Positions 13,901 to 28,900 of a DNA stretch of 64,000 bases are shown here, piece after piece (the stretch's first letter is position 1; every line of letters begins with the position of its first letter). The stretch is taken from contig OX392529.1 in the NCBI GenBank assembly GCA_947623455.1, positions 52,347,186 to 52,411,185 of the forward strand, written 5' to 3'. The position numbers were made by a program, and so were the translations under genes. The notes under the pieces were generated by a model that was not told the origin of the DNA, did not search any database, and worked only from the letters and a program-made list of their open reading frames with translations. The stretch comes from Mimachlamys varia. Its lineage: Eukaryota; Mollusca; Bivalvia; Pectinida; Pectinidae.

Positions 13901-16900
13901 TACAATTAGACCCTCACTCACTCACGGCTCACTAACATCAGTATACGTTAAATAACTTGTTTCATAATTGTTGTAAAGTTAATAAAAGTCTATAATTATT
14001 TTTATACCTGTTGGGGAGGGGGGGGTGGGCGGTAAAATTTTAAATGGATAATTTCAAAAATGTACTTTTAGCTGTGTCCTTTTGCCTCGTCAGTTGAACT
14101 CGAATGTAGCTGACATTTTGTGATTTACCGTAAAAATCTAGCTGTATACAGCACCACCTAGGACGATTTCAGCCACGTAAACACCTATACAGGTACATTA
14201 CAGGTGTTAAATATCCAGGTAAATTTTATCTAAAAGGTAACAACTGATAACATAGATATCTCGTAGTAAGTTCTATACACTCAATATCTGAAATTTGAAA
14301 TCAATCAATAAATAAACACTCGGGAAACAGTGAAGACTCTTGGCTCCTGCTGAGATGTGTGTCCAGTTATAGCTTGACCACTGTAGGGGAGGCACCACAC
14401 CTAATCCTTAGCAATCTCAAAGTCTAAGTCATGTACATTTCTGCCATGTTCTTAGTGATGTTAAACTAAAATTTAGCGGAAAATTTCCAAATCAGGCACT
14501 TTCAGCAACCAAGAAATTAGATTTTCCAAATATACACTATATTTTACATAATTTTGTTTCTTACCTTAACAAGATAAAACTATTGATCCTATAAAACAAG
14601 TTTTTTTTTATCCCCCCCAAAAGGTACACTGGAATCAGGTTGTTTGTTCACCTGTCTGTGGAAAACTTTTGTCTGAAAAACTCCTCTAAAAATCTTTTTT
14701 TCCAATTTCAATGAATATTCACAGGAATGTTGGGGACCATATGAAAACCAGGTCACAATACTTAGTGGGTTTTTTTGATGGGTGGGGGGGATTAAATCAG
14801 GACAATACCTCCAAATCTATGAACCGATTTCAATATAACTACACAGGAACGTTAGGGATTTATATGTGTAGATATGCCTGCAGATTTGTTTACCTGAAAT
14901 TTAGGTTGCCATGCTAACCAGATCACCATAAATCAGGTTTTCATTGGAAAATTTTGCCAAGACAACTCCTCCTAAACCACTGAACCAATTTTACTGAAGC
15001 TACAGAGGAATGTTAGGAACCAGATGCATGTTTAGCTTATTTATTATGAATGCAGGTTATTTAATGCAGACATTTTGGTCGCCATTGTTACCATGCAGGT
15101 CACTACTACATATCATACAAGCGTTTATTACAAAGGATGGCGAGTTTAGGGGAGCGGGAGGGTATTTAGTTAGCCATTGGGTTACAGTTCTAGTTTTGTA
15201 TGCCCCCGCCATGAAATGGGTGGGGAGGGGGGGCATATAGTGTTACCCATGTCCGTTCCGTTCTGTCTCGTCCCTGTGCCGTCCCATGGTAATGTAACCA
15301 GCTTGATTAAATAACTACTGATCTGGTTGTCATCAAACTTTGCATATATAGTCTGATGTCCTGTTGTGCAACTTGCTCTTTTTTTCCGGATCAAGCATCC
15401 AAGATGGCCGCCACAGCCTCTGATTGGCTAAAAACATATCCTGTAATAAATTTTCTTCTACTTTAAGGATTTTGATAAAAGTTGGTGGGAGGGATGATAA
15501 TGTGAAGGCACTCATTATAAACAAAAAATGTGGCATTACCTTTCGAGATTGCGGCCAAATAAAGGCTTCTGATTGGTCATAATTTAATTATTGTCCGATT
15601 TGAATGAAAATTGATATGTGTGTGTAATCCGGCAATACGAAAGCAATGCCAGTATTCATTTTGTGAAAACGAAATATGGGACAGTTCAAGGCCTCTGATT
15701 GGTGGAAATCAAAATATTGTCCAAATTCCATGAAATTTTGCAGAACTGCTTTCACATGGGGGTGGGGGCGGGGGGGCATTCTTTCGAGGATAAAACTAAA
15801 AAAGTAACTGTCTTTATGTTCTAAGATATCAATTCTTTGTAAGCTGTACTACTTTTTATTCTAGTATTTTCTTGTCTTCCCAGTTTCCTTTTACCTGGTA
15901 CTTCCCCTTCAAATCATTTACTCTTACCCCCAACCCCGAAATCTGAATTAAATTAGCAATGTCAGAATTTCAAGAAATCATGTACATGCATCCATGATAT
16001 ATGTCAAAATTTTATTATTGATTTTAGAAGGTATAATGTTTGCTTTTTGAAACATACCTTTATAATTCCCTGGGTATACCTGACACCAATGGTAGTGTCC
16101 CGGCTGTGGTCTGGGGTCAGTTTTACCTAGTCTACCTTATCAGTAGCTGATATTGTATACATACTAAAGCACTAGTGTATTAGCAGTAGCTATTTACCCG
16201 TAATCTCACGTCAGTTCCTACAACTCTTAAACACCATACATAGGCACCACTGCTCTCGTTACTTGGGAGAAAGTCGGCGTTTCAGGGAATAAACATTGGA
16301 TATTGACAAATCGTGGGATCTAAAGGATTTATTTGAACGAGTCAATTATCTACTGATTTAGGTAGGTCCACACCATTTTGATATATATTTTTCTAAAGTT
16401 GCATTATTGTTTATATAAATTTCATTTGTGATGAAATATTTGTTTTACTTTATTATTGTTGCAAAGAATATAAAATCAAGTTTGTTGAAAGCATCAATGG
16501 TTTGTTCATTCTATCACTCCTTAACTTCTCCATGCCATCTTCCATTACCCTGATTGCTCCTCAGAGTCTCCAGCATCAGCAGTCCTTGCTCTAAATCTCT
16601 TTCTGGATCATTTCTTAGCCATTCTATTACTACCGTGAAACATGTTTATAACGAACACACTTACAACGAATTCACGGTTATAACATAGTGTTTCTCATTT
16701 ACCGCCAAGCCCCGTATCATCTGTATGCTTTACATGTAGAACTGAACATATAACAAACTAATTTCCTTCAGCCCCAGAAATTCATTATAAATGTGTTTTA
16801 CTGTACTCTTTTCATTTTCATGCCCTGTACAGTGTCCATGCCTCTATTTCCTCCAAAATATCCACTGACTCCATATGTCCCCTTCTGTAAAGTTTTCATG

Positions 16901-19900
16901 TCCATTGTCCTAAGTTTATGTTTAATCCACCATGCGCCCCCTCCCCCCCCCCCCCCCCCCCCCCTTTAGTCCACTTCCACTTTAGTCTATATTCAAGAAA
17001 CCATTCTCATGCTCACTGCAAGCATTGGATTCTGTGCTCAAGCCAAATTTCTTGTTTCAGTTATAAATTAATAAGAAGATCTTATTCCGGTACAGATTTG
17101 GGAAAACATTGAATAGACTTGAAGCTGAAAACTATTTTCAATGTTTTCTTTTGACATTTTGATCTGTTGACATGACTATAAGTTTAAGTTGCAAGAAATT
17201 AAAGCTGAATTTGAGCACAGAATCTTAATGTTTGCAGCACAAGAACTCTTTTATAAATACCGGCCAGCCAACCCAGTGGAAAAGACTTATGTACTAGTTT
17301 AAATACACCTGCATATCCCTAAAGCATGGATTTGGATTTATTAGGTACACTACAATTTAAATCTGAGACTTTAAACTATAATCTCAAAATACATTATTTA
17401 TTCTAATGTATTGTGGCTAATACGAAAATTTCTAGTCCTGAGAGTTTTGTCTGGAGGTATAAATTGTTCTACAACAATACAAGACTTTATGAGTTTCTAG
17501 CATTATAATGGTTTCATTATTGTACCAGCTTTAAAAATCTTGTTAATTTTATTTATTTAATATAACTGTATACCAATTGAAAGATTGATATGAAAGAAAT
17601 TTTAATTATAAAATACCGGTCCCCCTTATGCAATTCCTTTTCAACTTTTTATTTAATTTGAAAGATATTTCATTACCTATTTACATTAACATCTTTAAAT
17701 AAATAAAAGGTTCCTTTACACACATTTCAATGATGGGAATTGTAGAATACTCTTTCTTTAGGTATTGTAACCATACAATATGTCATGTTCAATATTTAGA
17801 TTATATTGAATACTTTAAAACTCAGATTATTTGCTGTGATTATTTTTTTCTGTGCAATTCTAAATATGAATAAATTTCTTTGTTTAAAATCAAACAAAAA
17901 TATTTGAATTTCAAATTATTTTCATTTGAGTATTTATAAGAGCTTCTGATGTTCATGAAAAATAACTTTGAAATATTTTTTTAAGCAGAAATTTATTTTG
18001 ATTGTAAAACATGAATAAAAATTGAAATAAATATATATATCATATATATATATATAAATGAAATGACTATAAACTTTTGCTTTGAAGTTATATACAGTCG
18101 TCATTTAAATGTACAAGTCAGGCTTTTCTCCTGGAGTATAAGCTTCCCTTTAAATTTCTACTGAAGATTTCAATGATAGCCAGTACAGAGTGTTGGGTAA
18201 TTACAATACGGTCAGTGTGATAGAAGATCAAATTATGGCTGATTAGAATCCCGTCCTATCTCACACCGGTCAGCGTTGATGAATGGATTAAAGATCGTTA
18301 ACGACAATGTATTTATAACGGCAAGCTATAGGTAAAGGGGAAATTTGACGTTGACGGACATGTCTAAACGAGCGGGAATTATAAGTCTCTTATCAAAGCT
18401 AAAGCATTTGTCACTGTTGATTTCTATACACGTTGATTTGAATGGCCACCACCACCTTGACATGTGTAATATGTGCAGGTACTGATTTGCACCGGTATAT
18501 GGTGGCAATGCTTGGGTTAGTATAATGTCAGAATGTGTCGATCTGACAGTTGACATGAGAGCTGGTAGTGAACATTCGTTGGGATTATCTTAAACTCCTG
18601 GAATATATGTGCATTTAAAAATAATGTTTTTGTATGAGTTTTGAAGTCAGCGAAGTTTGTGAAATTCGTCTTGTTGAGAAAGTTTTCGGGATGTGTGCTA
18701 CCTTTTATATGACAGTTTCACAAGTAAATTGTGCTCGCTGTTTAGTATATAGAAGATAAAGATTTATACCTTGGCTCATTTCCATGTGATTGCAGGTGAG
18801 AAGTGTGAAATATGTTTTATTATAATTTTCTTTCCAATTTTTTAATCAATACTTATTTCGGGTTAAGTGTCGTCTGCTCAAACTGTCAGACTGTGTACTC
18901 ACTGACCCATTATCAGTAACATTTTATGTATTGTGCTATATTGGTAGTGTATGAAGGGATATTGAATTTTTGTCCAATATCTCATTAGTTCGTGCTTTAT
19001 GTTTTGAAGCTAAATAAATATTTGATTTCACAGTATGTTTTAAAATATTAAAATAATTTCCGGTAGTGTAATTATGTCTTATAGAAATGCAGACAAGCAG
19101 AACTCTCAGAGCAGGTGGCCTAGCTAACAATAAAGATATTTCATGTGTTTTAATAAAAAGTGTTATTGATCGTGGAATATTCTGTTTGTCCTTTTAGCTG
19201 AAGAAGAAAACGGGTGAGTTGAACAAAGCCTGTGAGAAGCATTACCAGTTAGAACAGGAGTTGGCCTTCCATAACATTGACTCCAAGTTTGACAGTTTGG
19301 GAACCAGTCCACAGCGCAACCAGGTAAGGCTATAGATTATCTCAAAAATAGCATAACATGTCATGCTTGATGACAGGAATCCAGCGTCATTACCAGACAT
19401 CCCCCGATACACCAATGTATGGGGAAGGTCAAAATTAGGGTTTGGGTTTATTGCCAGACATATTCCCAAGGTATAGGGGGATGTCAGAACTAGGGGGTGG
19501 GCTTATTACCAGACATCCTCCCAATGTATAGGAGATGTCAAAAGTAGGGGGTGGTTTTATTGTCAGACATACAGGGAGATAACAACACTTTTTCAGATAG
19601 GCCTATACACCGGGGGATGTTTGGTAATAAGCCCATCGCCACTTTTGACCTCCCCCTATACATTGGAAGGTCAAAAGTGGCGATGGGTTTATTGCCAGCC
19701 ATCCCTCAAATGTATAGGGGGAGGTCAAAAGTGGCGATGGGCTTATTACCAAACATCCCCCGGTGTATAGGCCTATCTGAAAAGTGTTGTTATCTCCCTT
19801 GTTTGCCATACCAAGACTACATTGGGAAGTGTTTTTGAAACAAAATTGCCCGATATAATTATGATGTCATAATGGGAATTATTTCATCCGATTGTCACAT

Positions 19901-22900
19901 GGCGCCAAATCATAACAAAAATTCTTCTGGGAAGTCCCATCTCGTATCCACCATTGTGGCCTATCAAGGGGAATAACAACACTTTTGGGAAAGGTCAATA
20001 TGAGGAGACCAAAGTGGGGCTGGGATTATTACCAAGCATGGGCTTATTGTCAGAGAAAAACAATAACAATGAAAGTTAATTAATATTGACATAAAAGCAC
20101 ATAATTGCATGTGCATCAGTTCCTGTAGCTAAGGTAGACAGATCACTATACCATATAGAACACAGTAGTTATTCTAGAGCTTTCCTAGATATTTTTCATC
20201 CATTCTATATCTTAAAATTATTATTTATAACTCCTTCCTTTTCTTGTGTGACCTTCCAGCACGATGATAGTGGAGGACTGGAGGAGAGCCCGTATATAGG
20301 GCGTGCCCGGTACAAGGCTAACCAGTACTCCCGGGAGAGTTCCCTGGGGGTATCCCCGCCCCAGCAGGCTCGCTTCCACAACGTGTCGGCCAGTCCACAG
20401 AAAGCCGAGATCATGGACAAAATGCACGGTCAACTAGACAATGCCCTGGCGGAGAAACAGGACAAGGTTTCCAAAAGTAAGTATAAACAATCTTAACATG
20501 TTCATTTGTATGCATTGTACATAATACATGTCTATGTTTACATCTACAAGTATCTACATGGGTGTACTCTCTACATGTGCGTTTATTCTAATATACATTT
20601 GACCAAACACACGTAATGCAATTTAAAGTGTTTCAGAAGCTAAAAGTTTCATACAGTTTTACTTTTTGCGTGACATTTTCCTTAAGGTGTTATGAAACAA
20701 ACTAATTAAAGCTAAAATATTAAGGTCCCCATCAACAATATAACCACCATACCTTTCCATGTATAAGCCTGTTCCAATTTTTTTTTTTTTTAAATATATT
20801 TTAAGCAGAATAATTGGTATTTTTGAAAATCATGATATTAACAGGAATGTGATATTATATGGACTCCTTGCTGTGTGTACAGTATACATATTTCTCTCAC
20901 ATTTAACCATGTTAGAGTTTACCCATGCACCAAAGATATGTTAATAAACTCTATCTTACATAACATATTAAGAGAGGTGACATCACAATGGTGAAACAAT
21001 GAAGTGATGTCAGGAATTCAGAAACCTCTGATGCCGAAATTTGGAAAAGGCAACATAATGAAAAAATAACATTTCACAATATTTCAACCGTACATATATG
21101 ATAGATACACTTTATTTTTCAGCACAAACATTGTTTGGTAATATGGGATATGCTTAATTCTCGTTGTCTGATTAACTTTCCTCATAAAATGTCATAGGAA
21201 AAGTCGATATTTCAATATGGTTCCCAGTCCAAACATATTTTCATGGTTTTTGAGCAGGTACAAGTTGGTGCAATGAGATGAAAATCCTCGATCATGAGGG
21301 TGGAATTTCGCTTTCTTACACTCATGGTCATGAAAGGGCCTGATAATATATGCTGTCAGAGGTGGTATTATATAAATATGTGTACTCACCTGTGCATTTT
21401 GTATTTGTATGGCCAATGAGGGATAAAATGATTCAGCTTGATTTAGTGTAGTCATCAATAACATGGGGCTGTTTTTTATTGCATGATTCGCAGATGTTCA
21501 AGAAGGTAATGCTTACCATATATATAATACTCACAAAGCAACACAAACTTTTTAACAATCTATCAGTAATATATTTCATTCACCGAGTATCCTGACTAAT
21601 TAAAAAATATTGTATGCATTAATACTATAAAAATTATAAATATTTGCTTTTTTCAGTAAAAGTAGATGTTTTGAGCATTATCTCTTAGAGCAAGATAAGA
21701 CCGTTGATTCTGGTGTAGTATTTTTATCATCAGGCTATATAGCTCACAAGTCATTCATGTGGCCCCTTGCCTGGATTAAATTATGATGGGTACCACATGG
21801 GGTGCAGGAAGTGCTGTCTGTCCTGTTTATCCTGTTTTATTATTAGTTTTAATTTATATGTGTTTATGCTGTCTTTCCTTTGTTTTGACATCTTCTGACT
21901 TTGACATTTCTTCCTGACTAGTCAAGATAAAGTTCCAGTTTTGCCTTTTTAGGTTGATGTCAATTTCATTTTTATTTTTTATTTTTTTTTAGCTGAATGA
22001 CTTCAAATTGCTTTGTAGATATTCTATGTATTTCAGTTTCAAAATAGCTTAAAGAAAATGAAAAAAAAAGACAAAATTATATTGTTTTTTTACTTTTTGC
22101 TGCAAGTAATCAACATCATATTTTCATTTCTTTAGTAGTTAAAGTCCTGCATTTCCTTAATCTGATAAATGCTTTCCAAAAAAAAAAAAAAAAATAGAAA
22201 AAATTGTATATAGATAACATATTAATTGATCATCTGCTTCAGAAAGTCTATAGGACAGCATATGTTACTTTGTAGAATAGAAAGGCTTAGCTTCAGATAT
22301 ATAGGTTTCGTAATGATATTGAAAATAATACATAAGTTAAATTATTTTTTAAACTGTTCAGCAGTACATTAAAATCGTTACTATAATGCCTTTATAATGC
22401 CTTTTTATCATGTAATTTGCCTTCTTTCTTACTGCCATCATTTCACAACAGCTGCTTTTTCTGTTAATTTTTGTCTGGCCTTTGATGATTTGTCTGGCCT
22501 TTGATGATAGTGGAGAAAAGCAAAACTAAGGTATTGGTTTTCCATTGGCGGCCAAAACCACAACCCGCAACCACTTCAGCATTTATTTGTGATAAAGTCC
22601 ACTTTTAACAGTGTTATAATTATCCAATTGAATGGAAACTTGGTCACATTATTCAAACTTTCATACTACAGGTTAATACCTAACCTCAATTTAAATGAAA
22701 TTGTGTGACAGATTTTGGTATTTTTTGGGGGAAACATGAGAATTTTGAGAATTTGCATTTAAGTTTATTTTTAAAATGTTTTAAATTAATTCAGTCCTGT
22801 ATATGTTTCTCTCCATATATTGTCAGCCCCCTTTGTAAGGTGAAGATTTTCAATTGGCACTCAATGTAAGCATGCTAGCTAAGGTTTTACTGTCGGTAGA

Positions 22901-25900
22901 AATATTAATAATGAGATCAACAAAGATAAGACAACTCTGTTAGGAATTAGATGCTTTGTTGGTAGTGAAGCTGCTCATTCTGGTCACCCCATAATCTTGG
23001 GAGTGTTAAACCTTTTTTGAATTCTAGATAATATTTCATGACATTATAACAAGGATACCATTTTAACCTTCATGGTGAAAGCTATTTCTATCAACATTTT
23101 TTCTTGATGCTTAATGAATTTCAGCAGCTGAATATTTATCCCTCATGCCGTTATTTTATGGATGTTCGAAAAAAAAGTTTTATTTGATGTACTGTCATTG
23201 TAGTGTAATACGATAGTGTTATTACAAAAACTGATTTTGTCTAGAGTTATGGCCCCCCCTTAATTTTGAAAATCTTTGTTTAAATGGTATGGCAGACAAT
23301 GTCTTACACAAGTGGAAATTTTCAAAACATTCACAGAAGAAGAATATTCATGTCACACTGACACATGACTAGTGGTTTTCAGATAAAATTATAGAATTTT
23401 AATTAACAGAAGTAAAAATAAAGTAGCTTTTCACTGCCTATCTTTTGAAGTGGCAGCAACATATACATAATATTGCCTATTTTTGTATTTTCAAGTTTAT
23501 AATTAGATTATAGCTGTTGTTCAGTTTTAGATTATTTAGATTTTTTATTTGTTTTCTTCAACTGTTTAAAATAATTGTCTATTTTTTGGTGAATTGGTAA
23601 TGTCAAGAATATTCAAAGTCAGACGGGATCACACTGATCTTTTGGGGGTCAAGCTGATGTTCATAAGGTCAATGATAATCAGTGATGTGTTTAGTTCAAC
23701 AATCACCATCCAGACTTCACATGCAAAAACGTAATTTGTATGAGGTTTTTACAGAATTTACTAAATTTTCAAAGATGGATATGGAACCCTTATAAACACT
23801 TTTAATTTACTTCAGTGGAAACAATTATGAAATTAAAATGATGTAAATGTAGCAATATTTTATCTTGTTTGTTATTGTATCAGTGTGCGAAAGTAATATT
23901 CATAAAGATCCATAGACAATAGGTCTATGGACATTTCAAATTTCCATCAGTGTCAACGAACTGCTTAAAACATAGTGATCTCCAGTATATCCCCTCCTTC
24001 AGCCGATGTTTGAACAAAAATTGATTTGCATTGACAAATTCAGCCGAACAAATCAGGAAAGGAACAACACACAAGAGAAATTCAATTGATATGATTTATT
24101 CAAACAGTTTTGATACTTTTTCGACATTCATGAACAGAATAAAATTGCTGAGACATCAGGTTTACCATACTAGCATTTTCCTGTGGCCTCCATCTATTGG
24201 TCTATCGTTACTTTCGCACACTAATATTTTCATGCAAGGTTTCATCTAAATTTCTGCCAGGCTATACTACTACAGTATATCATTTGTACTAACACCCTTC
24301 TCACCCTACCTGATTTATAGCGGAGGACCGCCTGAAGCGCCTCACTGATGACTTGATGGGGACGGAGAGGAAGTTGCTACAGGCGACGAAGGACCTCAAA
24401 CGTATGGGTGACATCACAGAAAAGGATGATGTGAAAGTGCAGCTACGCCAAAGAATGGCCAAGAAAATGCAACTGGTAAGTATGGAGTCACTGACATCTA
24501 ACAGTTAAGCATGCATAATTAATTTTCCATTGATTGTATTCAGAATGCATCTTTCTGATTGGTTGGGATTTTTCTTCACACCTCTATGAAAAAAAAGTCC
24601 AAAAATGGAGCGGAAAATGTGATGTCACAATACGGCAAATGACGATATGATATTGGATACAAATCTGGTTATCTCCCTTTGTTTATTTTCTCCCTTCGTT
24701 GGTTATCACTCATTGTTCATTATCTCCCTTTGTTAGAATATCCCATTGTTCATTAACTACCATGTTTATTATCTCCCCTTGTTGTCTTACTGATCAGTGA
24801 AGAGTTTTATGACTCTCTGTGTAGTTACACTTGGTCAACAGTTGTTTATGGTGTTTATCTCATTTATAACACAGACCAAATCACATCTCACCTCCCCTAC
24901 AAGTATAAATACAATTTTATTATTGGAGTACGTGGGCCAGTCCAGTATTATATACAGTGATGCACCGTAGTGTTTATAAATATACTACATGAATATCTGT
25001 ACATAACGTTTGGAAGAAATTACCTGGGCAATGTCTGTGCAATAGTTTTATGTAGCCATGCCGTTTTATGTTCCCTCGACAATGAGTGGCTTTCCTGTCT
25101 ATGACTTTTGTTCATCAAAGGTAAGTCATACTATGTAAAATTGGTCAGAGCTGTGTTATCTCTTTAGTTAGAGCTGTTCTTAGGAGGATTACCTGTACTT
25201 TTGCCGGAGAAAAAAAAAAGGGTGGAGGGTGGGGGTCGGTTCTGTAAATAAGCAAATGAGCCAAATTTTTACAACTTCTTGCCAATAAAAACAATTGAAT
25301 CACAGAACAATATGTGTAGGTAAATTCTGAGTGAATATACAGCAATGTAGGTACACATGGGTGATCCCTACAACAAAATTTTAGGGGCAGGAATGTATGT
25401 GTGTTCTGGAATGAGTTCATCTGCATGTAAATTCATCTCAATGGTGTTTATGCAGAGTTAAGGCTAAATGTTTATACATTAAGTATACAGTAAGGCATTA
25501 CTATTGCTCCATTTTCGAACTCAGGTAATTTTGATATGTAAATTATGAAGGTTATGATCCTCTTTATGGTATGCATATGAAATTTTACTGCCAGAAGTAA
25601 GTTTTAAAACACTGCAGGAGTAAGAATGGGGATATATTGGTTAGCCTTCAAGCTCCATCACAGACTTATCTTATAGGTAGGGGTGTCTTGGTTAACCGAA
25701 AGGAAGGACGGTTAACAGCAGTTCATAAGCTTATGGTTCAGTTTGGTTTGCTGTTTGTGAATTTTGGTTCGGTTCGGTTCTGAATAAGTCAGTCGTTGTC
25801 GTCCGCAATGCAACAAAGGCGTTTGCTTTTTGTGTTATATGATTGATATCTTAAACGATACACACCTTTCCCTATTAAATATTGTAGTCACGCATTCGCA

Positions 25901-28900
25901 ATGAAAAACACAACTGTATTGGTTAGGATTGTTTACCTGACGCAGAGATGGCGGCCAAACTAAAATCAGCTGTGTGGGACTTTTTGAATTTTATAAACAA
26001 GGATGGGGTTGTCCATAAAGCAATGACTGAGTGCAATATTTGCAAAACGCAATTCAAATATGCAATGGGATCGTCGTCTTCAATGACAGCACATATATCT
26101 TGAAAACATGGCATAACATTAAAACCCAGGGAGTCTATACCGCTGGGACTACGAGGTATTAAAAGTTAATTTTATGTCTAAATATTCTTTTTAGTTCTTG
26201 TATAAGATATGAAAAAGAAATATTATAAGGTTGCATGAACCAAACTTACCGAAAACTGACTAAAAAAATGAGAACCGAATCGAATCGAGAAAAAACCTGA
26301 ACCATGACACCCCTAATATAGGTGCCTAAGATTTGAGCCAATAATTAAGGATTTGTATGATTTATTCACAGGTAAATGACCTAAAGGATAGTGCCACCCA
26401 GATAGAGGAGGAAATAGAGAAGACCGTGAACAGTATGCACAACAGCAAAGTGGACGTAGCTCGACTGAAGGGTCAGCTTGACCGCCTGGACAGCAAGGAT
26501 CCGAAATATGTAAGTACTGATAGTAATTAACAAGCAAATATCATGTGGTCAATTGTTAGTATGATTGTAGATTAAGAAGGTGAAAACTGAAAAGTATGTG
26601 ATGTAATATTGTATGACTAGAGAAGAAGGTGTACAGTCTAAGAGTTGTGTTATGTGTGTATATTATAAAGTAAAAATAAAATATCACATTTGATATAGCA
26701 GCCCATCTAGCTAATATAAGCTACTCTAAAGCAATTTACAGTATATAGATACATTGTATACATACACAATTTTTATACAATCAATTCAATTTTTACATAT
26801 ACATTGCAATTCTGAGGAGTTCTTACAGGAGCTGTATTATGAGGTGCTAACTAAAACTCCTATGTCATCTAGCTTATGTCTCCCTATGTGTATGTGTACA
26901 TGTGTAGGGGAGATGTATTGTGTTCTGCCTGTAGTGGGACCATGCTTCCAATGGTATCTTTTATGCATAATGTGTGTATTTGTACGACTACAGAGGAAGG
27001 TATACGCTGAAATGTAATGTGTGTATTTGTATGACTACAGAGGAAGGTATACACTGAAATATAATGTGTGTATTTGTATAACTACAGAGGAAGGTGTACT
27101 CTGAAATGTAATGTGTTTATTTGTACGACTACAGAGGAAGGTGTACGCTGAGATGGTGGATAAGGAACAACAGATCAGTGAGAGTAACCAGATGTACGGA
27201 CAGCTTCAACAACAACTAGAGGTCATGCTGGACACCATCGCTAAGGAAACAGCGGACATCAAGAAACTCGAACAGCAACTCAATGATGGTAAGCTTACAA
27301 TCAGTTGTTGTCTGATCTCAAGGTCAAGTTTGATGACCTTTTTCTTTGTCTGGTTTACATGATACCATTCATGTATAGGGATATCCTTGATCTGAGGTTT
27401 GCCCTTATAAAATTTAGTGAAAACAATTGATAAAAATCGAAATTGAAAAAAAGTGTTAGTTTCTAACATTTTATAATTCACAAAAATTTGTTTTCAATAA
27501 CCTTAACATTGAAAATGAAGTTATAAAATTTAATATTATTTTGATTCACAGATTGTCCATTGATTGTAAGTATTAAAATATAGAATATCTTTATGAAAAT
27601 TTTTCCTCTTGGTGATATTCAGATCAAATCGATGCCAACGAGTCACTGCGTACAGAGCTTGACGAGATTGTAGGCGGTCTCCAAGGTTACCTGTCCAACG
27701 TGAAACAGCAGGGCCTTCGTCGCCAGCGTGACTTTGACTCCGTTCTCGGGGAAAAGGCACGACTTGAAAACAAAGTGTCCCAGCTGGAACTGGAGCTTGG
27801 TGTGCTGGATGCGGAGGCTGGAAACTATAAGGCTATGGAACAGGTAAATCTTCATCTGCAAATCTGTAACTGAATTGTTGTTGTTACAGCATACTTTTAA
27901 GTAGCATCATCTTGATTGGAGCAATAAATTCATCACAGATCTATGTAAAATTAATTTGTGCAGAATAAATTGTAAAAAAAAATACTATATAGTTGCTATT
28001 AATCGTGAGGGTTTTAATTTTGCTAAATTTGCGAATGCAGCAAAATTCACGAAAATTTACATCCAGTGAAAATATGTACATTGTGGAAACATAATCTAGA
28101 TTTCACAATTATTTTGCGATCCAAGAAATTAAATCTCTGCGAATAACTTCTAAACAGTAAATCGTGAAATGTTACATCTCGGTATTTAACAACTATATAC
28201 CGTCACTGTAGTGGTTGCCAAGGAAAACAAGTAGGACATTTGTAGTGTATCTAACCAGTTAATGTCTTAGTGGGGTTTTTAGATAATCTCTTCATCAAAG
28301 GAATCATTACTAAGAATGAGGTACTGTTGATGAGTTTTCAGAAAAAGGAGTTCTAATCAACAGGAGTTATTTGATGTTATTTATAAATAGGATAAAGAAA
28401 ACATTTATTCACCCCTGAAGTTTCATAATGAGTTCCAACCATTGATTTTGAAGAGTTCAATTGTGTCTTTAGGGGGTGATAAGTTGAAGTAGCTGTTATT
28501 GTGGCTGCATATATTGTAACTGTGTATAACTATACTATTTATGCGGCATTGACAATGAAATATTTGAAATTGGAAGTAGCTAGCTGTCATCAACCAGATT
28601 TGTTTTAAATGTGTACAGCGATTATTGGAAATGGAACAAAACCTGAGTGACACCCAGAACCTGAACAAGACCCTGGAGGACCAGTTACACAAGACTCGCG
28701 CCAAGGACGCCGAGTACCAGGACCAGATGGAGAACACCTCAGCAGAACTCGTAGATCTCAAACGTGCATTGAAAGAAGCTGGAAGAAAGTCACAGGTAAG
28801 CTAAAGGTCAAGGTCAGAAGACATTGAACTTAGAACAAAAGTTGTGAAGTGATTTTAGAATGTCAATATGCCTGATTACACAGAAAATAAGATCGCAGGT

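Larger units (their letters stand above)
10681..19197. other. Largest intron (8.5 kb), repeat-rich
   Basis: Contains two minisatellites (11181-12069 and 12497-13566), a SINE (13785-13992), two long dispersed repeats (14618-15785), a miniature element (16633-16803), a C-run (16936-16966) and an (AT)n tract (18026-18058). 16970-19197 outside these is featureless AT-rich DNA. ORFs here (for example 18326-18556 and 18936-19130 on the minus strand) look like chance. Confidence 0.75.
20477..24320. other. Intron, AT-rich with two repeats
   Basis: A 3.8-kb intron. It holds a dispersed repeat (22480-22700), a miniature element (23882-24222) and homopolymer A/T runs. A weak 15-nt microexon candidate lies at 21123-21137. 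Nothing else recognised. Confidence 0.65.

Noticed and set aside
19551..19838. 95-codon ORF with repeated GRSKVAMGLLP
   Set aside because: It reads through the inverted repeat and its neighbours; the repetition comes from the DNA palindrome.
25145..25426. 93-codon minus-strand ORF
   Set aside because: Overlaps a homopolymer and G-rich tract, with no domain and no conserved context.
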